DNA of 30,794 nt from Chitinophagaceae bacterium UBA2793 (GCA_002352045.1 DEHT01000014.1:1-30794); one strand, 5' to 3'. Positions 23,570 through 30,794 are shown, numbered from the stretch's first letter. The notes: generated from the sequence alone by a model not told the origin. Program-made: numbers and translations.

Positions 23570-24678
23570 CTTTCTGTTTGATTTATTTTGATAGAATTTA
23601 ATTTTTCGAGAACCGTTTTATTTTCTTGCTGAAGTTCATTTATCAAAACCTGTTGTTCTTTAATTGCATTGATTAAAGTGTAAATCAACTCGCTTCCATC
23701 AAACATTCTTTTATCTTTCAGTTGCTCGTCTGCTTTAATAGTAATGGTGGATGGAAGAATATTTTCTATTTCCTGTGCAAGGATGCCCACATAATTTTTG
23801 TTGAGATCTTCTTCACCTGATAATTCATTGTATTGAAAACGTATAGGATTGATTTGAAGGATTTCCTTTAAACCGCTTGTATAAGGAGTGATATTTTTCT
23901 TGAGTCTTGCATCGCTCCAGGCAGCCCACACGCCGCCACCGCTTTTGCTGGCATCGCCGTTTACGCTGAGGCGGGCATTGGGAATAGCTGTACTAATGCC
24001 GATATTGCCATTTTTAAATATGGTAAGCGCATTTCCCCTTTGAGAAGAACTAACTCCATTTCCCACCACAAACAGCCTGTCACTGGGCACCCATTCGGTG
24101 GTAGAAGACGGTGTATAAGTGGTATTGTACTGGCCAAAAACAGTTTCATAGGCTGATACAGCTGAGGTAGACCTGTTGGCAGCAAAAGAATAATTACCGC
24201 TTGCTACAGCAAAACTGCCTAAAGCTACAGCATTAACGCCTGCTGCACTTGTGTTATTCCCAAATGCAACAGCAGCAAAACCCGACACAGTGTTATTTTT
24301 TCCCATTGCTACGGAATAATTGCCGGAAACTGAATTAAAAAGACCCATCGAAAAACTGTAATCTCCTTGTGCCAATACGTTTTGTCCAAAGGCAAAGGAA
24401 AGTCTACCTATATTTTCTGCATTCAACATATAACTTTCACTATTAAAGCCGGCTCTAAAAGCTGCTTTATCAGCATACCACATCATGAACCTTCCGGTGG
24501 AACTGATTGCGGGTGGAGGAGCGGGATTGCCTGGCAAACCATACCGGGAACTAAAGAGCACATTGCCTTCTGCAGCATGCAATCTTGCCAGGGGTTCCGT
24601 AGTTCCTATGCCTACATTTTGTGCTTTCGATGTACAAAAAGCAAGTATACCAACAGCAGCGAGGAATATTTTTTTCAT
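23566..24678 (-). CDS. Tail-fibre-like secreted protein with peptidase S74 chaperone domain (first of three)
   Basis: A 370-residue protein with signal peptide to SKAQ (residue 20), then NVGIGTTEPLARLHA. A YadA-like roll spans about 90-168 (SFAFG, SFSMG, SVAMG, AVAFG, AVALG, SFAAN). The S74 domain starts near 245 with dyad Ser255/Lys260. From SKSGGGVWAAWSDARLKKNI onward it is nearly the same as the third gene, so one arose from the other by duplication. It ends in a coiled coil (LINELQQENKTVLEKLNSI). It is first in the three-gene operon and its ATG is 18 nt after the predicted -7 element. The proteins probably form trimeric surface fibres; no phage structural genes are nearby. Confidence 0.87.
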   Translation of the reverse strand: MKKIFLAAVGILAFCTSKAQNVGIGTTEPLARLHAAEGNVLFSSRYGLPGNPAPPPAISSTGRFMMWYADKAAFRAGFNSESYMLNAENIGRLSFAFGQNVLAQGDYSFSMGLFNSVSGNYSVAMGKNNTVSGFAAVAFGNNTSAAGVNAVALGSFAVASGNYSFAANRSTSAVSAYETVFGQYNTTYTPSSTTEWVPSDRLFVVGNGVSSSQRGNALTIFKNGNIGISTAIPNARLSVNGDASKSGGGVWAAWSDARLKKNITPYTSGLKEILQINPIRFQYNELSGEEDLNKNYVGILAQEIENILPSTITIKADEQLKDKRMFDGSELIYTLINAIKEQQVLINELQQENKTVLEKLNSIKINQTER

Positions 24679-24696
24679 AACCGATCATTTTCAGTT

Positions 24697-24761
24697 CAAA
24701 AATATACCTGGTATAAAAAAGTGCAACCACTCATTGAGTAATTGTAGCCTTTCTTTAGTAA
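24697..24761 (-). promoter_or_regulatory. LytTR-type direct-repeat promoter, site 3
   Basis: On the minus strand TTACTAAA (24761-24754) and TTACTCAA (24741-24734) have a 20-nt period. After exactly 29 nt comes TATTTTTG (24704-24697), a perfect TAnnTTTG. The -7 element is 18 nt before the ATG of the first S74 gene. The distal repeat has one mismatch in its CTCAA core. Confidence 0.76.
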
Positions 24762-24786
24762 TCAGAAAACAGGGAGTATAAAACAC

Positions 24787-24815
24787 AAAAAAAAGCCGGG
24801 GACTACCCCAGGCTT
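24787..24815 (-). terminator. Terminator of the serine hydrolase transcription unit
   Basis: On the minus strand the stem AAGCC/GGCTT and GGGG/CCCC (one bulged T) closes a 4-nt loop and is followed by eight T. It lies about 140 nt past the hydrolase stop. The sequence between stop and hairpin holds an imperfect 7-bp inverted repeat and no convincing gene. Confidence 0.8.
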
Positions 24816-24956
24816 CTTAAATATTCCCACGTATCGAGAAAGGTCGGCCATTCTTAAATTGGCGATTAGCCTTACGTAAAAAATACATAGAGTACTATTG
24901 CTGCCAAACCTGTATTCAGCATCAATATTGCAAATACAGTTTATTAGCGGTTGCCT

Positions 24957-26429
24957 TTATTTCGTTTCGATGTCAAATATTTTTTGACCATTGTTACCCA
25001 AATAATGTGTTAACAGGTTTTCATAAACACTTACACCTGTGTCGGAATTTGTGAAAATTACAATGCCGTTTTTTGTTTTTGGTAAGATGATAAATAGCGT
25101 TTGTACGCCATTGTCTGCGCCACTGTGTGATAGTGCAAATTCTCCATTGTCTAAGTCATACATTTCAACACCCAACCCAAAATGCTTGCCTTTTGTACTT
25201 GCTACCTGGTTTGACTTCATTTCTTTAAACACTTGTTTTGTTAAGCCACCACCATTCATTACGCTTATTAAAAAGGTAGCATAATCTTCAATGGTTGTCA
25301 ATAAATCATCGGCTGCATTGGGTATTTTGTTTTTAATAATTTCATAGGGTTTCCCCTCTTTGTTATAGCCAAAAGCAAATCTTGAAGTGTCAATACTTTT
25401 GTCCCACACATATTTTGTGTCGGTCATTGATAGCGGTTGAAAAATAAGTTCACTGGCTAACTGCTGTAATGATTTATTAAACTTTCGTTCTAATGCTTTT
25501 CGCAAATATTCCATTCCTTCGCCAGAATATTGATACTTTGTTCCGGGTTCGAATTGAAACTTTAGTTTTTTGTCTTCACTCATCCATCGCCAATTGGGGA
25601 AGCCTGTTTGATGGCTTAAAATAAATTTAGTTGTTAATTTTTTATTTCGAGAATCGTTTACAATGTCAGGGTCAGTCCAGTATTTATAAATTGGTTCGTT
25701 CAAACTCCACTTGCCTGCACTCACCAGTTTTAAAGCAACCATTGCGGTTACAGGTTTGGCTAAAGAAGCTACATTAAAAATAGTGTTGTACGGTGCTGAA
25801 ACGCCTTTGCTAATTTCTCCAAATACTTTTACTTGAGTAAGTTTATTACTTTTAATTATACCAAGGCCGAGTATTGGCACATTGTTTTCTTTCAACCAAT
25901 TTTCAATTTCAGCATCATTATCAAAAATTGATTTCCCTATTGTTGAGCTTGTAAATGGCTTATGGTCAAAACTAAATGATGTTATCAACTTCCATTCATT
26001 ATTCTCTAACTGCCAAATGTTTATAAACTTTGCAATCCCCGCCTGGCTTTCTCTTGTTTCGGAAAACTTGTGTTCACCATGCTGTACTGCACCATACAGG
26101 TTTCCGTTCTCATAAAGTGGAAAAATTTCGGTGCTGCCATTTACCAAAAATCTTTTTACCTGCCGATTTTCTTTGGCATTGCAAATGCCTTTTTTTAGGT
26201 CGGCTATAAATTTTGTTTTGTCGGAGACACCTTCTTTGTCGTGATAAAATTTAAGATTGTCGCTCAACAGGTTTTCAAACTGCTTAATGTTGCATTGATT
26301 AAAGCCGGCTTCAAAAAGCAAACTGTCTTTTGAAAGTATGGCTTTATAGAGTGCTGAACTTTTGTGAACCTGTGTAAATGCAGAAACAGTTGACAGGATG
26401 ATACCTAATAGTAATAGTTGTTTTTTCAT
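24957..26429 (-). CDS. Secreted serine hydrolase (class C beta-lactamase family) with N-terminal NTF2-like domain
   Basis: A 490-residue protein with a signal peptide to about AFTQ (residue 20). Residues about 25-155 look like a DUF4440/SnoaL-type NTF2 domain (ILSKDSLLFEAGFNQCNIKQFENLLSDNLKFYHD, ending IWQLENNEWKLI). Residues about 170-480 are a beta-lactamase/penicillin-binding fold with all three motifs: Ser222-x-x-Lys225 in SLAK, Tyr301-Ser-Gly in YQYSGEG, and His435-Ser-Gly in HSGADNG. These enzymes act as esterases, D-aminopeptidases or D,D-peptidases, and rarely as true beta-lactamases. The NTF2 domain may bind a ligand. It lies downstream of a LytTR-type promoter with a 268-nt leader that contains small ORFs. 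Confidence 0.86.
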   Translation of the reverse strand: MKKQLLLLGIILSTVSAFTQVHKSSALYKAILSKDSLLFEAGFNQCNIKQFENLLSDNLKFYHDKEGVSDKTKFIADLKKGICNAKENRQVKRFLVNGSTEIFPLYENGNLYGAVQHGEHKFSETRESQAGIAKFINIWQLENNEWKLITSFSFDHKPFTSSTIGKSIFDNDAEIENWLKENNVPILGLGIIKSNKLTQVKVFGEISKGVSAPYNTIFNVASLAKPVTAMVALKLVSAGKWSLNEPIYKYWTDPDIVNDSRNKKLTTKFILSHQTGFPNWRWMSEDKKLKFQFEPGTKYQYSGEGMEYLRKALERKFNKSLQQLASELIFQPLSMTDTKYVWDKSIDTSRFAFGYNKEGKPYEIIKNKIPNAADDLLTTIEDYATFLISVMNGGGLTKQVFKEMKSNQVASTKGKHFGLGVEMYDLDNGEFALSHSGADNGVQTLFIILPKTKNGIVIFTNSDTGVSVYENLLTHYLGNNGQKIFDIETK

Positions 26430-26578
26430 TTATTAATGTCGTTCAGGGTTAAAATGCTGGAGCACTGTAAAGTAACAACCAACTGGTTCGTTTGCCTAAT
26501 TACAAGCATTTGTTTGGCAATTCTAAGTTTGCCTTTACCGCCACATGTACAGAAATATTCACACAGGAATGGGTTCAT
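26426..26578 (-). CDS. Possible small Cys-rich protein upstream of the serine hydrolase
   Basis: An ATG at 26578 opens 50 codons, and the stop overlaps the serine hydrolase start by 4 nt (ATGA arrangement). The protein has a Cys cluster CEYFCTCGG at 6-14 and a basic segment KGKLRIAK. There is no signal peptide of its own. It lies in a different frame from the 32-codon ORF just upstream, and the two meet at a run of eight A. Removing one A would join them into a 76-residue secreted Cys-rich protein. It may be a real small protein, the second half of a frameshifted one, or a coupling leader. No family is recognised. Confidence 0.35.
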   Translation of the reverse strand: MNPFLCEYFCTCGGKGKLRIAKQMLVIRQTNQLVVTLQCSSILTLNDINK

Positions 26579-26657
26579 TTTTTTTGCTGGATGTAAATGA
26601 GGTTGTTGCTGACAATAACAGCAACATTAAAAAATAAGGTTTTCTATAAAAAATCAT
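26559..26657 (-). CDS. Possible short secreted peptide or leader ORF
   Basis: An ATG at 26657 opens a 32-codon ORF. The N-terminus is basic then strongly hydrophobic (MIFYRKPYFLMLLLLSATTS), like a signal peptide. The tail is FTSSKKNEPIPV. It starts 39 nt after the predicted site 4 -7 element, as expected for the first gene of that transcript. The A-run in the KKN codons is where the next ORF begins in another frame. It could encode a small exported peptide, or be the 5' part of a longer gene broken by an indel. Confidence 0.42.
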   Translation of the reverse strand: MIFYRKPYFLMLLLLSATTSFTSSKKNEPIPV

Positions 26658-26696
26658 GGCTATACTTTAATGTGAATAAATTGTTTTTTGGCGCAG

Positions 26697-26781
26697 TAAA
26701 AGTAACCGATGGTAGAAGCCTTTATAATAGTAATTGAGTAACCGGGTGTTTTTTTGAGTGATTGCCTATGTTGTTGAGAAG
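26697..26781 (-). promoter_or_regulatory. LytTR-type direct-repeat promoter, site 4, with three repeats
   Basis: On the minus strand three repeats with a 20-nt period are present: CTTCTCAA (26781-26774), TCACTCAA (26761-26754) and TTACTCAA (26741-26734). After exactly 29 nt comes TACTTTTA (26704-26697), a 7-of-8 match to TAnnTTTG. It drives the small ORFs and the serine hydrolase. The rest of this 535-nt gap, from the repeats to the response-regulator terminator (26782-26937), shows nothing I can name. Confidence 0.76.
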
Positions 26782-26937
26782 TGAAGATGTAGCAAGTATG
26801 AACAAAGCCTAAAGAAAAGAAGTGGCTATTTCATACCTTCTGGTTCTTAATATTTTAATGCTTACAATAATTTAAAGAACTGTATCAGATGAAAGCGGTT
26901 TGAGATAACTTTTGCTTTTTTCTCAACTCTATTAAAA

Positions 26938-26955
26938 AAGCGCCTTCGGGCGCTT
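26938..26955 (-). terminator. Terminator of the LytTR response-regulator operon
   Basis: A 7-bp stem, AAGCGCC/GGCGCTT, is closed by a TTCG (plus) or CGAA (minus) loop and followed on the minus strand by a run of T. It starts 9 nt past the response-regulator stop. Confidence 0.9.
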
Positions 26956-26964
26956 CTGTACAAT

Positions 26965-27714
26965 TTAAAATTTCGAAAACAATTCCATAAACTCCTGCTT
27001 ACGGCTACGAGATATATTTACAGTAGCGTCATTATCCATTATAAGATAGCCGCCATCTCCCCGTATAAATTTTTTAATTCTGTTAATATTGATAAGATAG
27101 GAACTATGTACCCTGTAAAAATCATCACCACTCAATGCTTCGTCAATATCTTTCAACACTTTAGATACTAATATTTTTTTTCCATCAATCAACGCTACAT
27201 TAGTATAATTGCTTTCGGCTTCACAATAAATAATATCGGCAGTAGGTACAAATATCAACCCATCGCCAGTAGTTAATGCAATGCGCTGTGGTGTAGATTT
27301 CGACTGCATTTTCATTTGCTGTAACAACAATTCAAACTGCTCTTTTACCGGCGGATTTTTTTTCTGCTCTATACGTTGAACCGTTTGCTTTAGGTCTTCG
27401 GGGTCAACCGGTTTTAGCAGGTAGTTTAAAGCACTGTATCTAAAAGCTTTGATGGCAAACTGATCGTAAGCTGTACAAAAAACTACATCAAAAAATAAGT
27501 TCTCAAATTGCTCCAGCATATCAAATCCATTCATCTTTGGCATTTCTATATCCAGGAAAACCACATCGGGCGTATGTTCATGAATAGCAGCAATACCTGC
27601 TTCTGCACTACTGCACATGGCCTGTATTTCTACTTGTGGGCAATAAGTTTTTAGCAACCACTCCATCATTTCGAGTGCATTTTTTTCATCATCAACCAAT
27701 ACTGCTTTTATCAT
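26965..27714 (-). CDS. LytTR-family response regulator
   Basis: A 249-residue regulator. The receiver domain spans about 1-118 with acidic pocket Asp8/Asp9, phosphoacceptor Asp55 in VVFLDIEMPKMNG, Thr81 in FCTAYD and Lys101 in LLKPVD. The LytTR DNA-binding domain spans about 145-249 (RIALTTGDGLIFVPTADIIYCEAESNYT, then YRVHSSYLININRIKKF, then VNISRSRKQEFMELF). LytTR domains bind pairs of direct repeats about two helical turns apart. It starts 14 nt after the sensor kinase stop, so the two form a cognate pair. Four promoters downstream of it carry the repeats described in this annotation and are its likely targets. Confidence 0.95.
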   Translation of the reverse strand: MIKAVLVDDEKNALEMMEWLLKTYCPQVEIQAMCSSAEAGIAAIHEHTPDVVFLDIEMPKMNGFDMLEQFENLFFDVVFCTAYDQFAIKAFRYSALNYLLKPVDPEDLKQTVQRIEQKKNPPVKEQFELLLQQMKMQSKSTPQRIALTTGDGLIFVPTADIIYCEAESNYTNVALIDGKKILVSKVLKDIDEALSGDDFYRVHSSYLININRIKKFIRGDGGYLIMDNDATVNISRSRKQEFMELFSKF

Positions 27715-27728
27715 TTTAATAATTTTTA

Positions 27729-30700
27729 TTAGTAATCAATGGGAATTTGTATAATAACCCTTGTGCCTGCCGGGGAACCATTTGTATGATAGAGATCGGT
27801 AATTACAACCGTAGATTCTAACTGCGTTTGTTTATTGAGTAATGCCAGCCTGTCTTCAGTCAGTTTCATTCCCAATGATTTTTTTGTTGAGGCCGACTTG
27901 CTTTTCAACTCTTTTGCTTTTTCTCTACCTACACCATTATCTTCTATTGTGCAGGTAAGGATATGGTTTGTTAGCGAAACATGTATATCCAGGTGGCCGG
28001 CTTCTTCTTTATGCAACAAACCATGCCAGATGGAGTTTTCAACATAAGGTTGTATAATAAGTGGGGGTACAAAAATGGCATCTGGCTGTACATTTTTGTC
28101 GGTTTTAATGGAATAGGTAAACTTTGTTTCAAAACGGATGGCTTCCATTTCGATATAGAGTTTGAGAGCTTCCAGTTCGTTGGTGAGCGTTACCGTACTG
28201 CTGTTACTATTATCCAATATCAACCTAATGAGTTTGGCAAACCTTGTTAAATACAATGATGCGGTAGCCTGATCGCTTTTTACAATGTACCGGTTAATGG
28301 AATTAAGGCAATTAAAAATAAAATGCGGGTTCATCTGTGCCCTTAATGCCTGCATTTCCACATCCGCCATTTTTTGTTTTGTTTCCATCAAATTTTTTTC
28401 TGCTCTGTTTTTTTCTACCTCTGCTTTTATTTTTACAATTTTTCCGGCGCACAAACTCGCAATTGTTTGTAGTATATTTAAATGCTTTTGAGTAAAGAAC
28501 CCTTTTTTTGAGTGTTCGCAATCTATTACGCCATATACAGTTCCATCGGCAATAATTGGTACTGCTATTTCAGACAATCTTCTTTTTCCATCAACAATAT
28601 AACGTTCATCTATCGCTGTATTTTTTACAATCACTGGTTTGGCATATAAAGCAGCATAGCCAGTAATACCTACGCCCAACGGAATTTCTATAGGATTGTT
28701 AATGGTAAAATCTTTTGTACTTTTTTTACCATAAGCCGCTTTCTGATACAATACTTTCTTTTCCCTGTCGTGCAAATAAATTACACAATCTTCAAAATGC
28801 AAACGGCCGATGCAGTTCTTTGCAACATCCCATAGTAATTGGTGTACAGAATGCTGATCGTACATGCTGGAGGAAAAATAATTGATAGCCTGCTCCGCCT
28901 CCAGTTCTTCCTGTTTTATTTTCAATCGACGGTTTCTATTGCGAAGCACTACCCAGATAATGACGGCCATCGTAAGAAAGCATAACAAAATAAACCACCA
29001 GGTAAGCCAAAATGGGGCAGCGATGCTGAATGAAAGCGGGTGCGGCAATCCTACCCAGTCAACATTGTTAATACTGGCTTCTATTTCGAGTTCGTATTTA
29101 CCGGGCGACAAACTCGTAAACCTAAGCTGGTTATTATTTCCCAGCATTTTCCATTCTTTATCAAAACCCTTTAACCGGTACCGGTATTTAACTTTTGCAG
29201 CATTGTTATAGTAAGGAGCGGTAAAACCTATTTCAAAAGATCTTTGGCTGTAAGGAATTTTCCACTCAGCATTTACATCATAAATAACAGAATCGTTGAA
29301 CAACTTCATATAAGAAATATACACACGCAGTGAATCCGGTTGTGCTGCCATCTGCTCAGGTTTCAGGTAATTTAAACCATTGATACCACCGAGAAATAAA
29401 GTGCCATCCACACTTTTATAAATACTATTGAGATTAAAACCATAGCCCTGTATATTATCTGTATAATCGTATAAATGTAGTCGTCTCTTTAAGCTGTCGT
29501 ACCTGTAAATACCGTTATCGGAACTGGCCCATATAAAACCATTTTCATCCTGGTATAATGCTGATACATATATATCATCAAAAACAGTTGTAAATTTTTT
29601 GGCGGAGGCTTTGCCATTTTCAAATGCCGCTATATAAACGCCATCGTCGAGTGAAAATAAAAACCGGTTGTTGCTCATAGCAAAGCCTGCCCTTACCAAT
29701 GTTCTTTTGAAAGGCAGATCAACTTTTTGTATATACCGCATATCGGCATCAAATAAATGCAACCCTACCGAAGTGGTAAGCCATACTAGTCCATTAGGCG
29801 ATTGAAAACAAAAGTTGGAATTTTCTTTTGCTGCAACGGTATTGAGCAAACGAAGTTTATAAGAACCTGCTTCCAAAATATAAATGGCATCTCTTCCTGT
29901 TATAACCTGGTTGCCATTTTGTAATGTGGTGATGGCATCTACAAAGTCGTGCTCACTTCTATTACGAGTGCTATCACTGTCGTACAATGGTCGCCTGTAC
30001 TTTTGTGTAACCGGGTCAAATAACCATAGCCCAAGATCGGTGGGGCCCAGTATTGCATAACGTCCATCCCATGCAATTCCTCTGAGGGATGGATGTGCCA
30101 GTTGATTGGCACTTCCTTCCACAGGCAGGTAAATGCTCCACTTGTTTTGTTTTCGGTTCCAGTTTATAAAACCATTGGCCGTAGCCAGCCAAAAATTATC
30201 TTTTCCATCGCCGGCAATAGCCCTGATATTATCAATGGAAGGTGGCAGATTATTCACCTGCTTGCCCATGCGTACCAGCCCAAATGATTGCCCGTTGAGT
30301 GGAAAACGGGCAATGCCATCAGCATTTGTCATCCACAAATAATTATCCGGATCTGAATAAAGGTAATTGGTATAATCAGCCGTAAGTTTCTGTACACCTT
30401 TTTCAAATATCTTCAGCGGTTGAAAATAATGAGATTGTACATTGTATTGAAAAATACCATGACTGGTAGTCAATATGAAATTTTCTGCACTAACTTGTTG
30501 AACATCTCTGATAGAAAAATATTTAATGCCATAACCGGTAGGTTCCCTGTTTTGAGGAACATCAACAACCGATGCCCTGCCCGTTAAAAAATTTACCCAA
30601 TAGCATTCTGGCGACCAGTTGGAAAGAATGGCACTATCTTCCGAAAGCGGAAAAATAGCCCTTGGAAACATTCCCGTTACACTATCTAATTTTTTCAATT

Positions 30701-30794
30701 GCGTTTGATACCGGTAAACCGTTCTGCCTTTATTGAAAAATATACTATGGCCATAATTACAAAAAGTACGTATATCAAAACTTCCTTTTAATGG
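27729..30794 (-). CDS. LytS-type sensor histidine kinase with periplasmic propeller and GAF domain (N-terminus outside window)
   Basis: The reading frame is open to the right edge: codons upstream of the TTG at 30698 continue in propeller-like sequence, so the true start is beyond the window; 1021 residues are visible. Counted from the edge: two-component-regulator propeller repeats to about 490, Y_Y_Y domain about 515-590 (YRYRLKGFDKEW), one transmembrane helix about 596-618, a coiled coil, GAF domain about 641-785, His_kinase (LytS type) with phosphorylated His824 in MNPHFIFNCLNS, and an ATPase domain with PYVENSIWHG and DNGVG. The GAF domain gives a second, cytoplasmic input. It should phosphorylate the LytTR regulator encoded next. 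The stimulus is not readable. Confidence 0.93.
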   Translation of the reverse strand, partial: PLKGSFDIRTFCNYGHSIFFNKGRTVYRYQTQLKKLDSVTGMFPRAIFPLSEDSAILSNWSPECYWVNFLTGRASVVDVPQNREPTGYGIKYFSIRDVQQVSAENFILTTSHGIFQYNVQSHYFQPLKIFEKGVQKLTADYTNYLYSDPDNYLWMTNADGIARFPLNGQSFGLVRMGKQVNNLPPSIDNIRAIAGDGKDNFWLATANGFINWNRKQNKWSIYLPVEGSANQLAHPSLRGIAWDGRYAILGPTDLGLWLFDPVTQKYRRPLYDSDSTRNRSEHDFVDAITTLQNGNQVITGRDAIYILEAGSYKLRLLNTVAAKENSNFCFQSPNGLVWLTTSVGLHLFDADMRYIQKVDLPFKRTLVRAGFAMSNNRFLFSLDDGVYIAAFENGKASAKKFTTVFDDIYVSALYQDENGFIWASSDNGIYRYDSLKRRLHLYDYTDNIQGYGFNLNSIYKSVDGTLFLGGINGLNYLKPEQMAAQPDSLRVYISYMKLFNDSVIYDVNAEWKIPYSQRSFEIGFTAPYYNNAAKVKYRYRLKGFDKEWKMLGNNNQLRFTSLSPGKYELEIEASINNVDWVGLPHPLSFSIAAPFWLTWWFILLCFLTMAVIIWVVLRNRNRRLKIKQEELEAEQAINYFSSSMYDQHSVHQLLWDVAKNCIGRLHFEDCVIYLHDREKKVLYQKAAYGKKSTKDFTINNPIEIPLGVGITGYAALYAKPVIVKNTAIDERYIVDGKRRLSEIAVPIIADGTVYGVIDCEHSKKGFFTQKHLNILQTIASLCAGKIVKIKAEVEKNRAEKNLMETKQKMADVEMQALRAQMNPHFIFNCLNSINRYIVKSDQATASLYLTRFAKLIRLILDNSNSSTVTLTNELEALKLYIEMEAIRFETKFTYSIKTDKNVQPDAIFVPPLIIQPYVENSIWHGLLHKEEAGHLDIHVSLTNHILTCTIEDNGVGREKAKELKSKSASTKKSLGMKLTEDRLALLNKQTQLESTVVITDLYHTNGSPAGTRVIIQIPIDY

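Noticed and set aside
21159..24678. The S74 tail-fibre genes as evidence of a prophage or contractile injection system
   Set aside because: All three have signal peptides, no structural phage genes adjoin, and such proteins are common as host surface proteins in Bacteroidota.
24872..24922. 16-codon ORF (MLNTGLAAIVLYVFFT) between the serine hydrolase and its terminator
   Set aside because: It is too short to separate from chance and has no promoter or conserved spacing. It most likely lies in the 3' untranslated region.
26418..26600. Plus-strand ORF of 60 codons overlapping the hydrolase leader
   Set aside because: It is antisense to the small leader ORFs, whose minus-strand order (promoter, signal-peptide-like start, overlap with the hydrolase ATG) is more coherent.

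Overview
The window looks like chromosomal DNA of a Bacteroidota bacterium, probably of the Chitinophagaceae or a near relative. The signs are a SusC/SusD pair, many outer-membrane barrels and lipoproteins, secreted proteins that begin with the QN(I/V)GIGT motif, a LytS/LytTR two-component pair with a periplasmic propeller, AT-rich spacers, and promoters of the Bacteroidota type (-7 element TAnnTTTG). The family-level placement is inference. Nearly everything is on the minus strand; the one clear plus-strand gene is a secreted transglutaminase-like protein.

Layout. 1-83: start of a DUF3467 gene that leaves the window. 201-6003: nutrient-uptake operon SusC > SusD-like > DUF1735 lipoprotein, closed by a strong terminator. 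6160-9055: a coupled pair, an outer-membrane beta-barrel protein and a helix-hairpin-helix/beta-barrel protein. 9236-10291: the transglutaminase-like protein. 10331-17128: a sulfane-sulfur (persulfide/thiosulfate) island of a Crp/Fnr regulator, TSUP exporter, CstB-like persulfide dioxygenase-rhodanese fusion, single-domain rhodanese, small Cys-bearing membrane proteins, a DUF3365 haem-type lipoprotein, two thioredoxin-fold proteins and a split YeeE/YedE transporter. 17384-26657: surface and secreted proteins (lipoprotein, S41 protease, FG-GAP propeller, three tandem peptidase-S74 tail-fibre-like proteins, serine hydrolase with a small-ORF leader). 26965-30794: LytTR response regulator and its large sensor kinase, truncated by the window edge.

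Two regulatory circuits can be read from the DNA. (1) Four promoters in the surface-protein region carry the same direct repeat, TTACTCAA with a 20-nt period (three copies at one promoter). In all four the proximal repeat lies exactly 29 nt upstream of a TAnnTTTG-like -7 element. Direct repeats of this kind are what LytTR regulators bind, and a LytTR regulator sits beside them, so this is probably its regulon. (2) The CstB-like and TSUP genes share a box GTAACTAAWGTAAC followed by exactly 20 nt and then TGCARTTTTGC. The box is centred near -41.5, the class II position for Crp/Fnr activators, and a Crp/Fnr gene lies directly upstream. Both circuits also fix start codons: the longer ORFs at the CstB-like and FG-GAP genes would begin upstream of their own -7 elements.

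No tRNA, rRNA, CRISPR array, insertion sequence or prophage was recognised.
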